Source: Bradyrhizobium sp. CCBAU 53338 (GTDB taxonomy: Bacteria > Pseudomonadota > Alphaproteobacteria > Rhizobiales > Xanthobacteraceae). Taken from it: a DNA stretch of 64,000 bases. The stretch covers positions 7,240,318 through 7,304,317 of the forward strand of contig NZ_CP030048.1 in NCBI RefSeq assembly GCF_015291665.1, read 5' to 3'. Each line of letters begins with the position of its first letter. The stretch's first letter is position 1. Below are positions 53,034 through 62,907 of the stretch, piece after piece. The notes below the pieces were generated by a model. That model saw nothing but the letters and a program-made list of their open reading frames with translations. It did not search any database and was not told the origin of the DNA. The translations under genes and the position numbers were made by a program.

Positions 53034-54128
53034 TCAGAACGATCCCAGCGCCACCGGACGGAACGCCTGCAGGAGCTGCTGGTCCAGCTTGCCGCCCATG
53101 CCTTCCATCATCGCGAAGGCACGCGAGTGGGTGAAGGGCATGCGGTAGGCGCGCTTCTCGACGAGAGCTGCGTAGATGTCGACGATCGTCGTCAGGCGCA
53201 CGATGTCGCTGATCTGGTTCGACGACAGGCCGTTGGGATAGCCGCTGCCGTCGAGGAATTCGTGGTGATGCAGCACGACGTCGAGCATCTCCGGCGGGAA
53301 GCCGCCCTGGGCCGCGAGCGCATCATAGCCGCGGCGCGGATGCTGGCGGACTTCGGCCATCTCCTCGTCGGAGAGCTTGCCTGGCTTGTCGAGCAGGTTG
53401 GAAGCAACGAAGGCCTTGCCGACATCGTGCAGCAGCGCGGCGCGGGTCAGGCGGCGCTGGTCGTCCTCGCGCATGCCGAGATGCTGGGCGAAGGCGACGG
53501 CGAAGCCGGTGACGAACAGGCAATGCCGATAGCTGCCGACATGGTGGCAGCCGACGGTGGTGAGCCACTCGCGCAGCGAGGAGTGCTTGATCGCCTTCAG
53601 GATCTTGTTCTCGGCGGCGATGACGTCGTCGAAGGTCAGGGGCACGCCGAGCGGCAGCTTCTCGAACATCTTCGCCAGCACCGCGTGCGCCGCCTCGACG
53701 CCGCGGTTCAGCGTCTTGCCGCGATCGGTCGCGTCGTAGGTCGCCGTGTCGGGGAACGCCGCGCGGATGCGCTGCAGGATCGCCTCGGGCTGCAACGGGC
53801 GCGAGATGGTGTCGGTGGCGCCGAGCGCCCAGGCCTGCATGGTGCCGTGATGCAGCGCGTCGGCGAGCACGAACAGACGCGGCATCGAGCGATAGGCATC
53901 GCCGCGCAGCTTGTTGCGCACCCGCTGCACGCTTTCGGGCGAGCGCAAATTGATGTCGACCACGAGGCCGGAGAGATCGCGCGACGGCTGCTCGGGGATC
54001 TCCTGCGTCGTCACCGTCGAGACGTCGCCGACGGCCTTCAGGATGCTGGCGAGCTCGGTGCTCGCATCACTCCGGTCGGAGGCGAGCAGAAGCCGGCGTT
54101 TGGCGGCGGATTTGGCTGGCGCGTTCAT
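53034..54128 (-). CDS. HD-GYP domain protein with receiver-like N-terminus
   Basis: The 364-residue protein has an N-terminal CheY-like domain (about 1-125: LLLASDRSDASTELASIL, VVDINLRSPESV, RLFVLADALHHG). A C-terminal HD-GYP domain follows with LLHDVGKAFV (HD), the HHHEFLDGSGYPNGL signature and IVRLTTIVDIYAALV. HD-GYP enzymes hydrolyse cyclic di-GMP. The canonical phosphoacceptor Asp of the receiver is present as VDIN but its neighbourhood is degenerate. It ends about 10 bp from the convergent ligase gene. Confidence 0.9.
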   Translation of the reverse strand: MNAPAKSAAKRRLLLASDRSDASTELASILKAVGDVSTVTTQEIPEQPSRDLSGLVVDINLRSPESVQRVRNKLRGDAYRSMPRLFVLADALHHGTMQAWALGATDTISRPLQPEAILQRIRAAFPDTATYDATDRGKTLNRGVEAAHAVLAKMFEKLPLGVPLTFDDVIAAENKILKAIKHSSLREWLTTVGCHHVGSYRHCLFVTGFAVAFAQHLGMREDDQRRLTRAALLHDVGKAFVASNLLDKPGKLSDEEMAEVRQHPRRGYDALAAQGGFPPEMLDVVLHHHEFLDGSGYPNGLSSNQISDIVRLTTIVDIYAALVEKRAYRMPFTHSRAFAMMEGMGGKLDQQLLQAFRPVALGSF

Positions 54129-54322
54129 GGCTTCCCCAAAAGCACGGGACTGTCTTTGGCGTCAGCCTATGCCGGATCAGGTTCTCCGGCCCTTAAGAGG
54201 CGTGCTCAACCGAACCTGCCGAAATTGCACGCAATTTTACGGGTCGGGTTTCCCCCCACGGCGAAAACAACCCCATGCACAGTAGGAGGACCATTGAAAA
54301 TGCTGAGCTTTTCGCAAAAAAA

Positions 54323-54350
54323 GTCCGCCGGAGGTGCCCCTCCGGCGGAC
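54323..54350 (-). terminator. Rho-independent terminator of the molybdenum hydroxylase operon
   Basis: Stem GTCCGCCGGAGG / CCTCCGGCGGAC with loop TGCC. On the minus strand it is followed by a run of seven T. It lies about 30 bp after the stop of the large subunit. Confidence 0.9.
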
Positions 54351-54378
54351 GTCTCACCTCACAACTGCAAGACGCAGC

Positions 54379-56664
54379 TTACGCCTTCATCGCCCCCTTC
54401 ACGGCCTCCGCCGTGATCGGCAGGGCCCGGACGCGGGCGCCGCTGGCGTTGAAGATGGCGTTACCGATGGCAGGCGCCACGACCGTCACCGCGGGCTCGC
54501 CAACGCCGGTGGCCTTCTCGCCATTGGCGATCACGGCGACCGCGACCTCAGGCATCTGGCTCATGCGCAAGGGCCTGTAGCTATCGAAATTGGTCTGCTC
54601 GATGCCACCGTCCTTCAGCGTCGCCTTCTCGTGCATCGCAAGCGACAGGCCCCACAGCGCCGCACCCTCGACCTGGGCGCGGATGTTGTCGGGATGCACC
54701 TGCGTGCCGACATCGGTTGCGACCGTGAGCTTCTTCACGGTCACCTCGCCCGACGGCGCGACGGCCACATGCGCGACGCAAGCGGTCCAGCTTGCGGTCG
54801 CACGCTCCTGCGACGACACGCAGGCGACGCCCATGCCTTCTCCCTTGGGGAGCTTCTTGGTGCCGTAACCGGCAAGGCCCATCGCGGCGAGCAGCGTGTT
54901 GCGCAGCCGCTGCGCGCCACCGTCGTTCTTGCCGGCACCGTCGAGCAGCGAGATGCGAAATTGCGCCGGGTCCTTGCCGGTCGCCGCCGCGATCTCGTCG
55001 ATCATGCTCTCGACCGCCCAGAAGGTCCAACCCGGCGCCACCGAACGGAGCTGGCCCGACGGGGTGGCGTTGTGCGCCATCTCGTTCTTGATCGCGCGCA
55101 CATTGTGGTTCGGCACGGTATAGAAGAAGTCCGAACCGTTCACTGTGAACGCGTCGAGCGGGCCCTTCTTGTCGACCGAGGGCGACAGGAAGTCGGGGAT
55201 GCCCCAGCGCGCGGTCGGCCAGGCCGAGACCACGTCGTGGCTGAGCGCCACGAGCTTGCCGTCGCCGTCCACGCCGGCCTTCACTTTCTGGTAGGTGAGC
55301 GGACGCGAGAAATCCATCGTCATGTCGTTCTCGCGCGTGTAGATCACCTTCACCGGCTTGCCGACGGCCTTGGCCGCCTGCACCGCCGGCACCATCATGT
55401 CGGCGTCCAGCCTGCGGCCGAAGCCGCCGCCGAGCCACATCTGGTGCATCACCACGAACTTCGGATCGATCCCGGCAGCTCCCGCCGCAATCGCGCCGGA
55501 GCGCGTCGCGAACTGATTGCCGGAATAGATGTGCAGGATGTCGCCCTTGAACTCCGCAGTGGCGTTCATCGGCTCCATCGGCGCGTGGATGTTGATGCTG
55601 GTGGTGTACTCCGCCTCCAGCACCTTGGCCGCCGTGCCGAGCGCGGCTGCGACATCGCCGTCCTTGACGAAGAACTGGCCGGAATCATCGAGCTTCTGAA
55701 GCCGCATGGCTTCGTCGAGCAGCGACTGGCTGGACAGTTTTGCATTCGGGCCTCCGTCATAGCTGATCTTCAGCGCCGCCGCCGCCTTCTTGGCGTTGGC
55801 ATAGGTGCTGGCGACGGCAACCACCCAGCCCGACGTCGTCTGGGTCTTGTCGTCGATTGTAACGGCCTTGATGAAGCCGGGCACCTTCTTCGCAGCGCTG
55901 TCGTCGACCGATTTCACCGTCGCGCCGAAGCGCACCGGCGGCGTGACGAGCGCGCCATAGGCCATGCCCGGAATCATCACGTCGATACCGTACTTGGCCG
56001 TGCCGTTGGTCTTGGAGGGGATGTCGAGCTGCGGCACCGACACGCCGATCATGGTGTATTGATCCGGCGTCTTCAGCTTGATCGCCTTCAACTCGTCAGG
56101 CGTGAAGGTCTTGGTCGCCTTGCCGCTCTTGACGACGTCGGCGAACGACATCTGCTTCTTCGACTTCGGATGCGAGATCACGGAATCGCGCACCACGAGC
56201 TCGCCCGCGGGCACGCCCATGGACGCGGCCGCGCCCTCTGCGAGCGCCATGCGCCCGGCGGCACCCGCCCGGCTCATCGCGTCGAAGTTCATCATGGTCG
56301 ACCAGCTGCCGCCGGTGATCTGCGCACCGAGGACCGGGTCGTTGAACTTCGGATCGTTGGAAGCGAGGTTGACCCGCATGTCGCTCCACTTCGCGCCCAG
56401 TTCCTCGCAGACGATCTGCGCCATGGTGGAAGCGATGTGCTGACCCATGTCGGCCTTGCCGCAGGTCACGGTGACCAGGCCATCGGGCGCGATCGCGTAC
56501 CAGACGCTCGGCTCGAAATTGGCCGGGGCCGCGGCGAGCGCTTCACCAATGCCGGGCACGCCGGCATAGCCGAGCACGAGGCCGGCGGCGGCGGTGCCGA
56601 CCAGGAATGAGCGGCGGCTGAGATCGGTCGTCTCTGGCATGACGTTCTTCACGTGCTCGTTCAT
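54379..56664 (-). CDS. Molybdopterin-binding oxidoreductase large subunit (IorB-like)
   Basis: The 761-residue protein from the ATG at 56664, after GGAGGCAC, has a twin-arginine signal ([16 protein letters not shown]). The aldehyde oxidase/xanthine dehydrogenase large-subunit domains follow: [51 protein letters not shown] and [20 protein letters not shown]. It is the periplasmic Mo-cofactor subunit of an isoquinoline 1-oxidoreductase-like enzyme. No FAD subunit is encoded. Its start overlaps the 2Fe-2S gene by four bases. Substrate not predictable. Confidence 0.9.
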   Translation of the reverse strand: MNEHVKNVMPETTDLSRRSFLVGTAAAGLVLGYAGVPGIGEALAAAPANFEPSVWYAIAPDGLVTVTCGKADMGQHIASTMAQIVCEELGAKWSDMRVNLASNDPKFNDPVLGAQITGGSWSTMMNFDAMSRAGAAGRMALAEGAAASMGVPAGELVVRDSVISHPKSKKQMSFADVVKSGKATKTFTPDELKAIKLKTPDQYTMIGVSVPQLDIPSKTNGTAKYGIDVMIPGMAYGALVTPPVRFGATVKSVDDSAAKKVPGFIKAVTIDDKTQTTSGWVVAVASTYANAKKAAAALKISYDGGPNAKLSSQSLLDEAMRLQKLDDSGQFFVKDGDVAAALGTAAKVLEAEYTTSINIHAPMEPMNATAEFKGDILHIYSGNQFATRSGAIAAGAAGIDPKFVVMHQMWLGGGFGRRLDADMMVPAVQAAKAVGKPVKVIYTRENDMTMDFSRPLTYQKVKAGVDGDGKLVALSHDVVSAWPTARWGIPDFLSPSVDKKGPLDAFTVNGSDFFYTVPNHNVRAIKNEMAHNATPSGQLRSVAPGWTFWAVESMIDEIAAATGKDPAQFRISLLDGAGKNDGGAQRLRNTLLAAMGLAGYGTKKLPKGEGMGVACVSSQERATASWTACVAHVAVAPSGEVTVKKLTVATDVGTQVHPDNIRAQVEGAALWGLSLAMHEKATLKDGGIEQTNFDSYRPLRMSQMPEVAVAVIANGEKATGVGEPAVTVVAPAIGNAIFNASGARVRALPITAEAVKGAMKA

Positions 56665-57152
56665 GTGTGCCTCCGCTCGTTGCCGGCGGCGGATGCGGTA
56701 CGCATCTCGGTGGCGGCGCGCATGATCGCCTTCTGGATCCGCGAATAGGTCATGCAGCGGCAGAGATTGCCGTCCATATGCGCCACGACCTCTTCCTTGG
56801 TCGGGTTGGCATTCTTCGCCAGCAGCGAAGCCGCCTGCATGATCTGCCCGGACTGGCAGTAGCCGCATTGCGGCACCTGCTCGGCAATCCACGCCTTCTG
56901 CAGGGGATGATCGCCCTTGGCCGACAGGCCCTCGATGGTGGTGATCTTCTTGCCGGCGACGTCGCCGACCATGGTCTGGCACGAGCGCACGGCTTCGCCG
57001 TTGACGTGCACGGTGCAGGCACCGCACAGGCCGGCACCGCAGCCGAATTTCGTGCCGGTCATCTGCAATTGCTCGCGGATGGCCCAAAGGAGCGGCGTGT
57101 CGTTTGCCGCATCCACGGACATACTCCGCCCGTTGATCGTGAGCGTTGGCAT
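56661..57152 (-). CDS. 2Fe-2S subunit of the molybdenum oxidoreductase (IorA-like)
   Basis: The 163-residue protein has the plant-type 2Fe-2S motif [17 protein letters not shown] with a fourth Cys in RSCQTM, and the second cluster motif [17 protein letters not shown] with [14 protein letters not shown]. Length and order are normal for the small subunit. It passes electrons from the Mo subunit, its partner downstream, with which it shares an ATGA overlap. The start is the ATG at 57152, after GGGGAAG. Confidence 0.93.
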   Translation of the reverse strand: MPTLTINGRSMSVDAANDTPLLWAIREQLQMTGTKFGCGAGLCGACTVHVNGEAVRSCQTMVGDVAGKKITTIEGLSAKGDHPLQKAWIAEQVPQCGYCQSGQIMQAASLLAKNANPTKEEVVAHMDGNLCRCMTYSRIQKAIMRAATEMRTASAAGNERRHT

Positions 57153-57460
57153 AGGCGTCTTCCCCTGCCGGTGCATGAAGCCGCTTACGGCGGCAACTTG
57201 AATGGCGGCCGCCCACCGGGTCAGCGACCGCCTTGCGCGCGAGAATGATCGGGTTCGTGCGCAGAGGCAAATGCAATCTGGAATCGATTGAAGCTATCGC
57301 GGCATCTGCCTGTTGTGCGTTGCGAGAACAGCGCTGACGCTAGCGACTGAACGCAACTAGCAACACGACAAGCATGCGTATCATTGCGATCGCGGCGGTT
57401 TCCTCCGAGTAACCTCGCAGGCTAGGATGGATCGAACCAAAACAAAATAAGGGTGGCGCA

Positions 57461-58225
57461 ATGCCAAGGATCGATCGTGAAGGCGTCGGCATTTATTACG
57501 AAGTGCACGGTGACGGGCCGCCGCTGCTGCTCACGCACGGCTATTCCTCGACCTCGGCGATGTGGCATGGTCAGGTCGACGCGCTCGCGCGCGATCACAA
57601 GCTGATCTTGTGGGACATGCGTGGTCACGGTCAGTCCGACTACCCTGACGATCCCAAAGCCTACAGCGAGGCGCTGACGGTCGGCGACATTGCGGCGATC
57701 CTCGATGCGGTCGGCGCCCCGCGCGCCATCATCGGCGGCCTCTCGCTCGGCGGCTACATGTCGCTCGCATTCTATCGCGCCCATCCCTCGCGCACGCGCG
57801 CGCTGCTGATCATCGACACCGGTCCCGGCTTCAGGAAGGACGACGCGCGCGAGGCGTGGAACGCGCGTGCGTTCGCCACCGCCGACAAGCTCGATCGTGA
57901 AGGTCTCGACGTGCTGAAAGCAGCCACGCGCGAGCGCGCCACCGCCAGCCATCGCAACGCCAGGGGCCTGGCGATGGCCGCGCGCGGCATGCTGACCCAG
58001 CGCGACGCCGCGGTGATGGAGTTGTTGCCGAATATAGAAGTGCCGTCGCTGATCGTGGTCGGCGCCGACGACACGCCGTTCCTGGCGGCGTCGGACTACA
58101 TGGCGGCCAAGATCCCGGGCGCACAAAAGGTCGTGATCCCCGCGGCCGGACACGCCGTCAACATCGATCAGCCCAAGGCTTTTGTTGACGCCGTGGCGCC
58201 TTTCCTGAAGAACTTGCCGGAATAG
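57461..58225 (+). CDS. Alpha/beta hydrolase
   Basis: The 254-residue protein has the alpha/beta-hydrolase pattern: oxyanion loop LLLTHGYSSTSAMW, DMRGHGQSDYP, nucleophile elbow GGLSLGGYMSL, acid Asp in VVGADDTPFL, and His in AAGHAVNIDQP. All triad residues are present. Substrate unknown; most similar architecture is to esterase or enol-lactone hydrolase types. It is followed nine bases later by a small exported gene on the same strand. Confidence 0.9.
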   Translation: MPRIDREGVGIYYEVHGDGPPLLLTHGYSSTSAMWHGQVDALARDHKLILWDMRGHGQSDYPDDPKAYSEALTVGDIAAILDAVGAPRAIIGGLSLGGYMSLAFYRAHPSRTRALLIIDTGPGFRKDDAREAWNARAFATADKLDREGLDVLKAATRERATASHRNARGLAMAARGMLTQRDAAVMELLPNIEVPSLIVVGADDTPFLAASDYMAAKIPGAQKVVIPAAGHAVNIDQPKAFVDAVAPFLKNLPE

Positions 58226-58242
58226 GCGGCGAGGTGAGGGTC

Positions 58243-58590
58243 ATGACGATGAAGCGGGCATTGGCGGCTGCGGGCGCGGCGCTTCTCATCATGGCGGCGT
58301 CCGCGCGGGCCGAACCCTTCGGCACAGTGCCGCCGCGCCGTCCCTTCGTCGACACCCTGTCGAACAACGCGCCCCTGGCGTTCGGGATGGACGCGGATCA
58401 GACCGCGCACGCGCTGGGGCAGCCCCTGCGATACATCCGCGGACGTCCCGGCAATGAAATCTATCTCGCGCTCCGCGACATCGGCGGCAGCGGACTGATC
58501 CCCTATCGCCACCGCCTGTTCCTGCAATTCCGTCACGGACGGCTGGCAGGATGGAAGGAGGATTACGGCGAGAACTGGATGTGGGAGTGA
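58243..58590 (+). CDS. Small exported protein
   Basis: The 115-residue protein from the ATG at 58243, preceded by GAGGTGAG, starts with a signal peptide (KRALAAAGAALLIMAASARA). The mature part is beta-rich: FGMDADQTAHALGQPLRYIRG, then YRHRLFLQFRHGRLAGWKEDY. No family is named. It follows the hydrolase closely and precedes the dienelactone hydrolase by about 50 bp, so the three may be one transcription unit. Confidence 0.7.
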   Translation: MTMKRALAAAGAALLIMAASARAEPFGTVPPRRPFVDTLSNNAPLAFGMDADQTAHALGQPLRYIRGRPGNEIYLALRDIGGSGLIPYRHRLFLQFRHGRLAGWKEDYGENWMWE

Positions 58591-58641
58591 CGGGCAAAGA
58601 CAAGCGCCCGCATTGACGATCAACCAAGAAGGACAACCCGC

Positions 58642-59313
58642 GTGGGACAAGACATCAGACTGACGGCCTCCGACAATTTCCAGCTCGGCGCCTATCGCGC
58701 CGATCCCTCGGGCAACCCGAAGGGCGCGGCGGTGGTGATCCAGGAGATCTTTGGCGTCAATCATCACATCCGTTCGGTCTGCGACCGCCTCGCCGGCGAA
58801 GGCTATGTCGCGATCGCGCCGTCGATCTTCGACCGAACCACGCCGGGCTTCCAGTCCGGCTACACGCCCGACGAGATCGCCGAAGCGCGCAAGTTCGTCG
58901 CCAATCCCGATTGGAGCGCGATGCTGCGCGACACACAGGCTGCGATCGACGCGGTGAAGAGCGTCGGCCCGGTCGGCATCATCGGCTTCTGTCTCGGCGG
59001 CAGCGTCGCCTTTGTCGCGGCGACGCGGCTGAACGGCCTCAAGGCCGCGATCGGCTATTACGGCGGCGCCGTGGTGCGCTTCGCCGACGAGAAGCCGAAG
59101 GTGCCGACGCAGTTGCATTTCGGCGAGAAGGATGCCGGCATTCCCCTCGCCGACGTCGAGACCGTCAAGGCGAAGCGGCCCGATGTCGAGGTCTTCATCT
59201 ATCCGGGCGCCCAGCACGGCTTCCATTGCGACGAGCGGCCGAGCTACGACAAGGCCAGTTCCGACATCGCCTGGCCGCGCAGCATGGCGTTCTTTGCGAA
59301 GCATTTGACGTAA
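58642..59313 (+). CDS. Dienelactone hydrolase family protein
   Basis: The 223-residue protein (GTG start) has GAAVVIQEIFGVNHHIRSVCDRLA, the cysteine nucleophile elbow GFCLGGSVAF, Asp in FGEKDAGIPL and His in GAQHGFHCDERPSYD. These form the Cys-Asp-His triad of dienelactone hydrolases. The substrate is probably a cyclic ester but is not shown. It lies downstream of the small exported gene. Confidence 0.9.
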   Translation: MGQDIRLTASDNFQLGAYRADPSGNPKGAAVVIQEIFGVNHHIRSVCDRLAGEGYVAIAPSIFDRTTPGFQSGYTPDEIAEARKFVANPDWSAMLRDTQAAIDAVKSVGPVGIIGFCLGGSVAFVAATRLNGLKAAIGYYGGAVVRFADEKPKVPTQLHFGEKDAGIPLADVETVKAKRPDVEVFIYPGAQHGFHCDERPSYDKASSDIAWPRSMAFFAKHLT

Positions 59314-59337
59314 AGCACACGGGCCGTCTCTCTCCAC

Positions 59338-59440
59338 CGTCATTCCGGGATGCGCCGCGGAGCGGTGCAGGCCCGGAATCCATAATCCCGATTCGTGGTG
59401 ATGGATTCCGGGCTCGCGCTACGCGCGCCCCGGAATGACG
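59338..59440. repeat. Intergenic palindromic repeat, copy 1
   Basis: 103 bp beginning CGTCATTCCGGGATGCGCC and ending CCCCGGAATGACG. The ends are inverted (CGTCATTCCGG / CCGGAATGACG), with internal pairs around GGCCCGGAATCCAT and ATGGATTCCGGG. A second copy is at 60040-60141. It can form a long hairpin after the dienelactone hydrolase gene. Confidence 0.85.
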
Positions 59441-59549
59441 AGAGGAGAGAGTTGCGCCGCGCTGCCCCCCGAGCGGAAATCGGGTGGCTGCACCACACCG
59501 CCCGGCGATAGAGCTGGCTGATCGAGCCAGTTCACGCCGGGAGAGCGTC

Positions 59550-60032
59550 ATGCAGCAGGCCAACACGAACATCGTCATCCGCAACCCGTTCGGTACCCTG
59601 GACGTGCCTGATCCCGGCGATGCCGACGTCATGCACTATGCGATATCAGCTTCGCTTGCCGGCGATGCCGCCGACGGCAATGCGGCGCATTGGGCGACCG
59701 TTCCCGCAATCGGCGACCCGCTCGAAGGCGCCTGGGCCAGCCGCTGGAACGGCGGCGCCGATCCGACCATGTCAGGCGATACGCCCGAAGCATGGAAGCA
59801 AGGGCGCGCGGAGGTGCGCGTCGTCGGTGAGCGCATTTATCTGCGGTTCGACTGGGACAATGGCCGACGCCACGGGCTGATCGACGCTGTGCGCGAGAGC
59901 GGCAATGGCCTGATCGGGAAATACATCAACCTGACCAATCCCGCGATCGTCAGGCCGTGGATCGGGCGCGTGGTCGACGCCTTCAGGATCGACGGATGCT
60001 TTCCGAATGGGCGGCTGGATTTCAGGCGGTGA
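59550..60032 (+). CDS. Conserved hypothetical protein
   Basis: The 160-residue protein from the ATG at 59550, preceded by CGGGAGAG, has PFGTLDVPDPGDADVMHYAI and AEVRVVGERIYLRFDWDNG and ends FRIDGCFPNGRLDFRR. It is soluble, without signal peptide or named domain. It is bracketed by two copies of the palindromic repeat, one on each side, and is expressed alone. Confidence 0.6.
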   Translation: MQQANTNIVIRNPFGTLDVPDPGDADVMHYAISASLAGDAADGNAAHWATVPAIGDPLEGAWASRWNGGADPTMSGDTPEAWKQGRAEVRVVGERIYLRFDWDNGRRHGLIDAVRESGNGLIGKYINLTNPAIVRPWIGRVVDAFRIDGCFPNGRLDFRR

Positions 60033-60039
60033 CCCTATC

Positions 60040-60141
60040 CGTCATTCCGGGATGCGCCGCGAAGCGAAGCGGGCCCGGAATCCATAACCACCATCGGGAG
60101 TATGGATTCCAGGCACGCGCTACGCGCGCCCCGGAATGACG
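60040..60141. repeat. Intergenic palindromic repeat, copy 2
   Basis: 102 bp, same family as 59338-59440, with CGTCATTCCGGGATGCGCCG at the start and CCCCGGAATGACG at the end. The middle differs (GAAGCGAAGCGGGCC; CACCATCGGGAGTATGG), so the loop is variable while the arms are conserved. Confidence 0.85.
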
Positions 60142-60166
60142 AAAGGATGGGATCGGGCTGAAGCCT

Positions 60167-60907
60167 CTAGAACCAGCGCTCGCCGACGAACACGGTGTCG
60201 CCGGGGCTGACGGGGGTGCCGAGCGGCACGACGGCACGCATGGCGCCGCCATTCTCGGTGTGGGTCACGGTGACCACGTCGCGCTTGGCGCGCGGCGAGA
60301 AGCCGCCGGCGATCGCCACGGCGCTCTCGACCGTCATGTTGGGCACGTACGGATATTGGCCGGGGGCTGCGACTTCGCCGAGAATGAAGAACGGACGATA
60401 GGAGTCGATCTCCACGGCGACGGAAGGCTCACGGATATAGCCGTTGCGCAGGCGCGCGGCAATTTCTCTGGCGAGCCCCGCCGTGGTGCGGCCGCGCGCC
60501 GGCACCGCGCCGATCAGCGGCATGGTGATGGAACCGCCGGCATCGATGGCGTAGCTGTTGGTGAGACCTTCCTGGCCGTAGACCACGACGCGCAGCTTGT
60601 CGCCGGCGTCGAGGTGATAGGAAGCGTCGTAACGCACGGGCGCGGCCATCACCGGTCCGCCATAGGCGACCGGAACGGGTGCAGGCCCCGCGGCAAAGGA
60701 ATTGGTGAGCGCATCGATGGCACCGCCGCCGCTGTTGGCAACGACGACCGGCGGCGGAGCGCCGTAGGGCTGGCCGTAGGCCATGGCGTCGAGATCGGGA
60801 CGGGGTTGCACCATCGCGACAGGGCCGGCGGTCTGCATGCAGCCGCCCAGGGCCAGCGCGGCGGACGCTGCCAAGATCGACCATCGAAACGCGCGCAGAA
60901 CCCGCAC
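60167..60907 (-). CDS. Polysaccharide export (Wza/GumB-like) outer-membrane lipoprotein
   Basis: The 246-residue protein from a GTG at 60907 (a start at 60946 is possible) has a lipoprotein signal with lipobox LGGC (SILAASAALALGGC). Poly_export and SLBB domains follow: YHLDAGDKLRVVVYGQEGLTNSYAIDAG, then SITMPLIGAVPARGRTTAGLAREIAARL and RPFFILGEVAAPGQYPYV. Such proteins form the outer-membrane channel for exopolysaccharide. No other export gene is near. Confidence 0.9.
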   Translation of the reverse strand: MRVLRAFRWSILAASAALALGGCMQTAGPVAMVQPRPDLDAMAYGQPYGAPPPVVVANSGGGAIDALTNSFAAGPAPVPVAYGGPVMAAPVRYDASYHLDAGDKLRVVVYGQEGLTNSYAIDAGGSITMPLIGAVPARGRTTAGLAREIAARLRNGYIREPSVAVEIDSYRPFFILGEVAAPGQYPYVPNMTVESAVAIAGGFSPRAKRDVVTVTHTENGGAMRAVVPLGTPVSPGDTVFVGERWF

Positions 60908-61049
60908 CGGACCATCCCTACAACCGAGACAGGTCCAGTCTTGCACCGGTTATGGTTAATAAAGGGTTGAGGGCACTTGCTCGGTGCGCCCCCTCTCCCG
61001 CTCGGCAAGCGGGAGAGGTGCAGCGGTGCTCGTGGCGCGACCGAATGCC

Positions 61050-61706
61050 TTAAGCGCTCACACCCACGCCGATGGGACACGACACGCCGGTGCCGCCGAG
61101 GCCGCAATAGCCGGCGGGATTCTTCGCCAGATATTGCTGATGATAGTCCTCGGCGAAATAGAACGGACCCGCGGTCGCGATCTCGGTGGTGATGGCCCCC
61201 AGGCCCTTTGCACTGAGCGCCTTCTGATAAAGCGCCTTCGACTCGTCGGCGGCTTTCTTCTGCGCATCGGAGAAGGTGTAGATCGCGCTTCTGTATTGCG
61301 TGCCGACATCGTTGCCCTGGCGCATGCCCTGCGTCGGGTTGTGGTTCTCCCAGAAAGTCTTCAGCAGCTTCTCGTAGGAGATCCTCGTCGGATCGAACAC
61401 GACCAGCACCACTTCGGTGTGGCCGGTACGGCCCGAGCAGGTCTCTTCATAGGTCGGATTCGGCGTGTGGCCGCCGGCATAGCCGACGGCGGTGGAATAG
61501 ATGCCGTCGCCGAGCTCCCAGAATTTGCGCTCGGCGCCCCAGAAGCAGCCGAGCCCGAACACGGCCTGCTCGAGACCTGCGGGATAAGGCGGCTGCAATC
61601 TTGCGCCGTTGACGAAATGGATGCTCGCGGTGGGAATGGCTTGCGCACGGCCGGGCAGCGCGTCGGCTGCGCTCGGCAATGCGGTGGACTTGCGCATGAA
61701 CAGCAT
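61050..61706 (-). CDS. msrA: Peptide-methionine (S)-S-oxide reductase MsrA
   Basis: The 218-residue enzyme from the ATG at 61706, after GGAGG, has the catalytic [15 protein letters not shown] with the nucleophilic Cys, [26 protein letters not shown] and the resolving-Cys tail [15 protein letters not shown]. It reduces methionine sulfoxide with thioredoxin as electron donor. Its N-terminal 40 residues are longer than in E. coli but lack a clear signal peptide. Transcribed alone. Confidence 0.95.
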   Translation of the reverse strand: MLFMRKSTALPSAADALPGRAQAIPTASIHFVNGARLQPPYPAGLEQAVFGLGCFWGAERKFWELGDGIYSTAVGYAGGHTPNPTYEETCSGRTGHTEVVLVVFDPTRISYEKLLKTFWENHNPTQGMRQGNDVGTQYRSAIYTFSDAQKKAADESKALYQKALSAKGLGAITTEIATAGPFYFAEDYHQQYLAKNPAGYCGLGGTGVSCPIGVGVSA

Positions 61707-61829
61707 GATGAACCTCCGCAAACGAGATGTGCGTCGCCCGAGCCAGATGCTTCAGGCGGCGTGCTCGCGATCGAGTGGGAATATAGGTGTTTACGCAACG
61801 AGAGGCAGTCTTGTTACGCCGCCGGGAGC

Positions 61830-62147
61830 TCAGTCGCGGGAATAGCCGATCAGCGGCTTGCGCGGTCGGAACAGGATCATCAGCAAAATGCCGAGGATGC
61901 CGAGGACGGCGAACACCGGCTGGTCCAGCACGAGGCGGATCACCGAGGTCCAGAGCCAGGGCGCCTTGGCCTCGACCCAGGCCCGGAAGGCCGATTGGCT
62001 GGCCTGGTTGATGTCGTTCCAGAACTGGCCGAACCGGGTGAAGCGGAGGGTCTGGTCGGCCACCCAGCGGGCGCCGTCATAGACCATGAAGATGAACCCG
62101 CCGGCCAGCAGCAACAGGCCAATCAGTCGGAAAAAGCCGCGGATCAT
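61830..62147 (-). CDS. Small membrane protein
   Basis: The 105-residue protein from the ATG at 62147, after GGGGTGGGG, has two hydrophobic segments: FFRLIGLLLLAGGFIFMVYDG near the start and QPVFAVLGILGILLMILFRP near the end. A soluble helical loop lies between (FNDINQASQSAFRAWVEAKA-like region). This is a common conserved membrane protein of unknown function in this group. A TTG 12 bp upstream is a weaker start. Confidence 0.75.
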   Translation of the reverse strand: MIRGFFRLIGLLLLAGGFIFMVYDGARWVADQTLRFTRFGQFWNDINQASQSAFRAWVEAKAPWLWTSVIRLVLDQPVFAVLGILGILLMILFRPRKPLIGYSRD

Positions 62148-62536
62148 ACCCCACCCCAATTGATCGTCCGATCGGACGACCCCTATCGACGCCGCCAGCC
62201 AATAGCCGGGAGACGGCAGAAATTCAACCTCATCAGGGCGTTACGCCCCCTTCCTGGCACGCCGGAAGCCTGCTTTTCCAACCCCGAAAGCGTTGACGGT
62301 GCCAAAGACCCCCTCTATAAGGGCGCCAACTGGCGGCGGGCGCAATCCTGCCGCCGCTGTTCTTTGAGCAGTTGCAGGCTCTTTTGGGGCCTCAGAGAGG
62401 GCCGCAAGGCTTTTCGCTCATGTTCCGGGAACGGCCCAGCAACCGAACACCCTAAATCCGAGCGTCGATTCCGCGGTCAAGCTGCCGGCGCTACCCGACC
62501 AAGACGCGACCGGTACCCGCAAAGGACATTGAGACC

Positions 62537-62803
62537 ATGGCCAACACTACCTCTGCCAAGAAAGCGACGCGCAAGATCGCCCGCCGCACCGCCGTCAACA
62601 AGTCGCGCCGCACCCAGATGCGCGGCGCCGTGCGTAACGTCGAAGAAGCCATCAAGACCGGCGACCGCGCCGCCGCCGCGAAGGCGCTGGCCGCTGCCGA
62701 GCCCGCGCTGATGCGCGCCGCCCAGCGCAACATCATTCACAAGAACAACGCCAGCCGCAAAGTCTCGCGCCTCACCGCGCAGATCGCCAAGCTCGCCAAG
62801 TAA
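62537..62803 (+). CDS. rpsT: 30S ribosomal protein S20
   Basis: The 88-residue protein is recognisable throughout: [32 protein letters not shown], then [28 protein letters not shown], then a short basic tail. It binds 16S rRNA early in small-subunit assembly. The start ATG is preceded by an AGGACATTGAG ribosome site. A terminator follows at 62881. In related rhizobia rpsT stands next to dnaA (established synteny as I recall), which suits the gene-poor region to its right. Confidence 0.97.
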   Translation: MANTTSAKKATRKIARRTAVNKSRRTQMRGAVRNVEEAIKTGDRAAAAKALAAAEPALMRAAQRNIIHKNNASRKVSRLTAQIAKLAK

Positions 62804-62880
62804 GCTCGCGAAGTAAAGTTCGTCGCGCGAAGCCGGTCGCTTCACGCGATCGGTCGAAGCGAACATCGCGCACGTCAATC

Positions 62881-62907
62881 AGCCCGGCTTTCACGCCGGG
62901 CTTTTTG
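62881..62907 (+). terminator. Rho-independent terminator of rpsT
   Basis: Stem AGCCCGGC / GCCGGGCT with loop TTTCAC, then TTTTTG on the plus strand, about 80 bp after the rpsT stop. Confidence 0.9.

Noticed and set aside
54334..56610. 758-codon plus-strand frame
   Set aside because: Fully antisense to the molybdenum hydroxylase large subunit; composition is His/Arg/Ala-rich and shows no domain.
56665..57276. Extension of the large-subunit frame upstream of 56664
   Set aside because: It is the out-of-frame shadow of the 2Fe-2S subunit; the ATG at 56664 has a ribosome site and the ATGA overlap expected for this operon.
60984..62711. 575-codon plus-strand frame
   Set aside because: Antisense to MsrA and the small membrane protein and running into rpsT in another frame.
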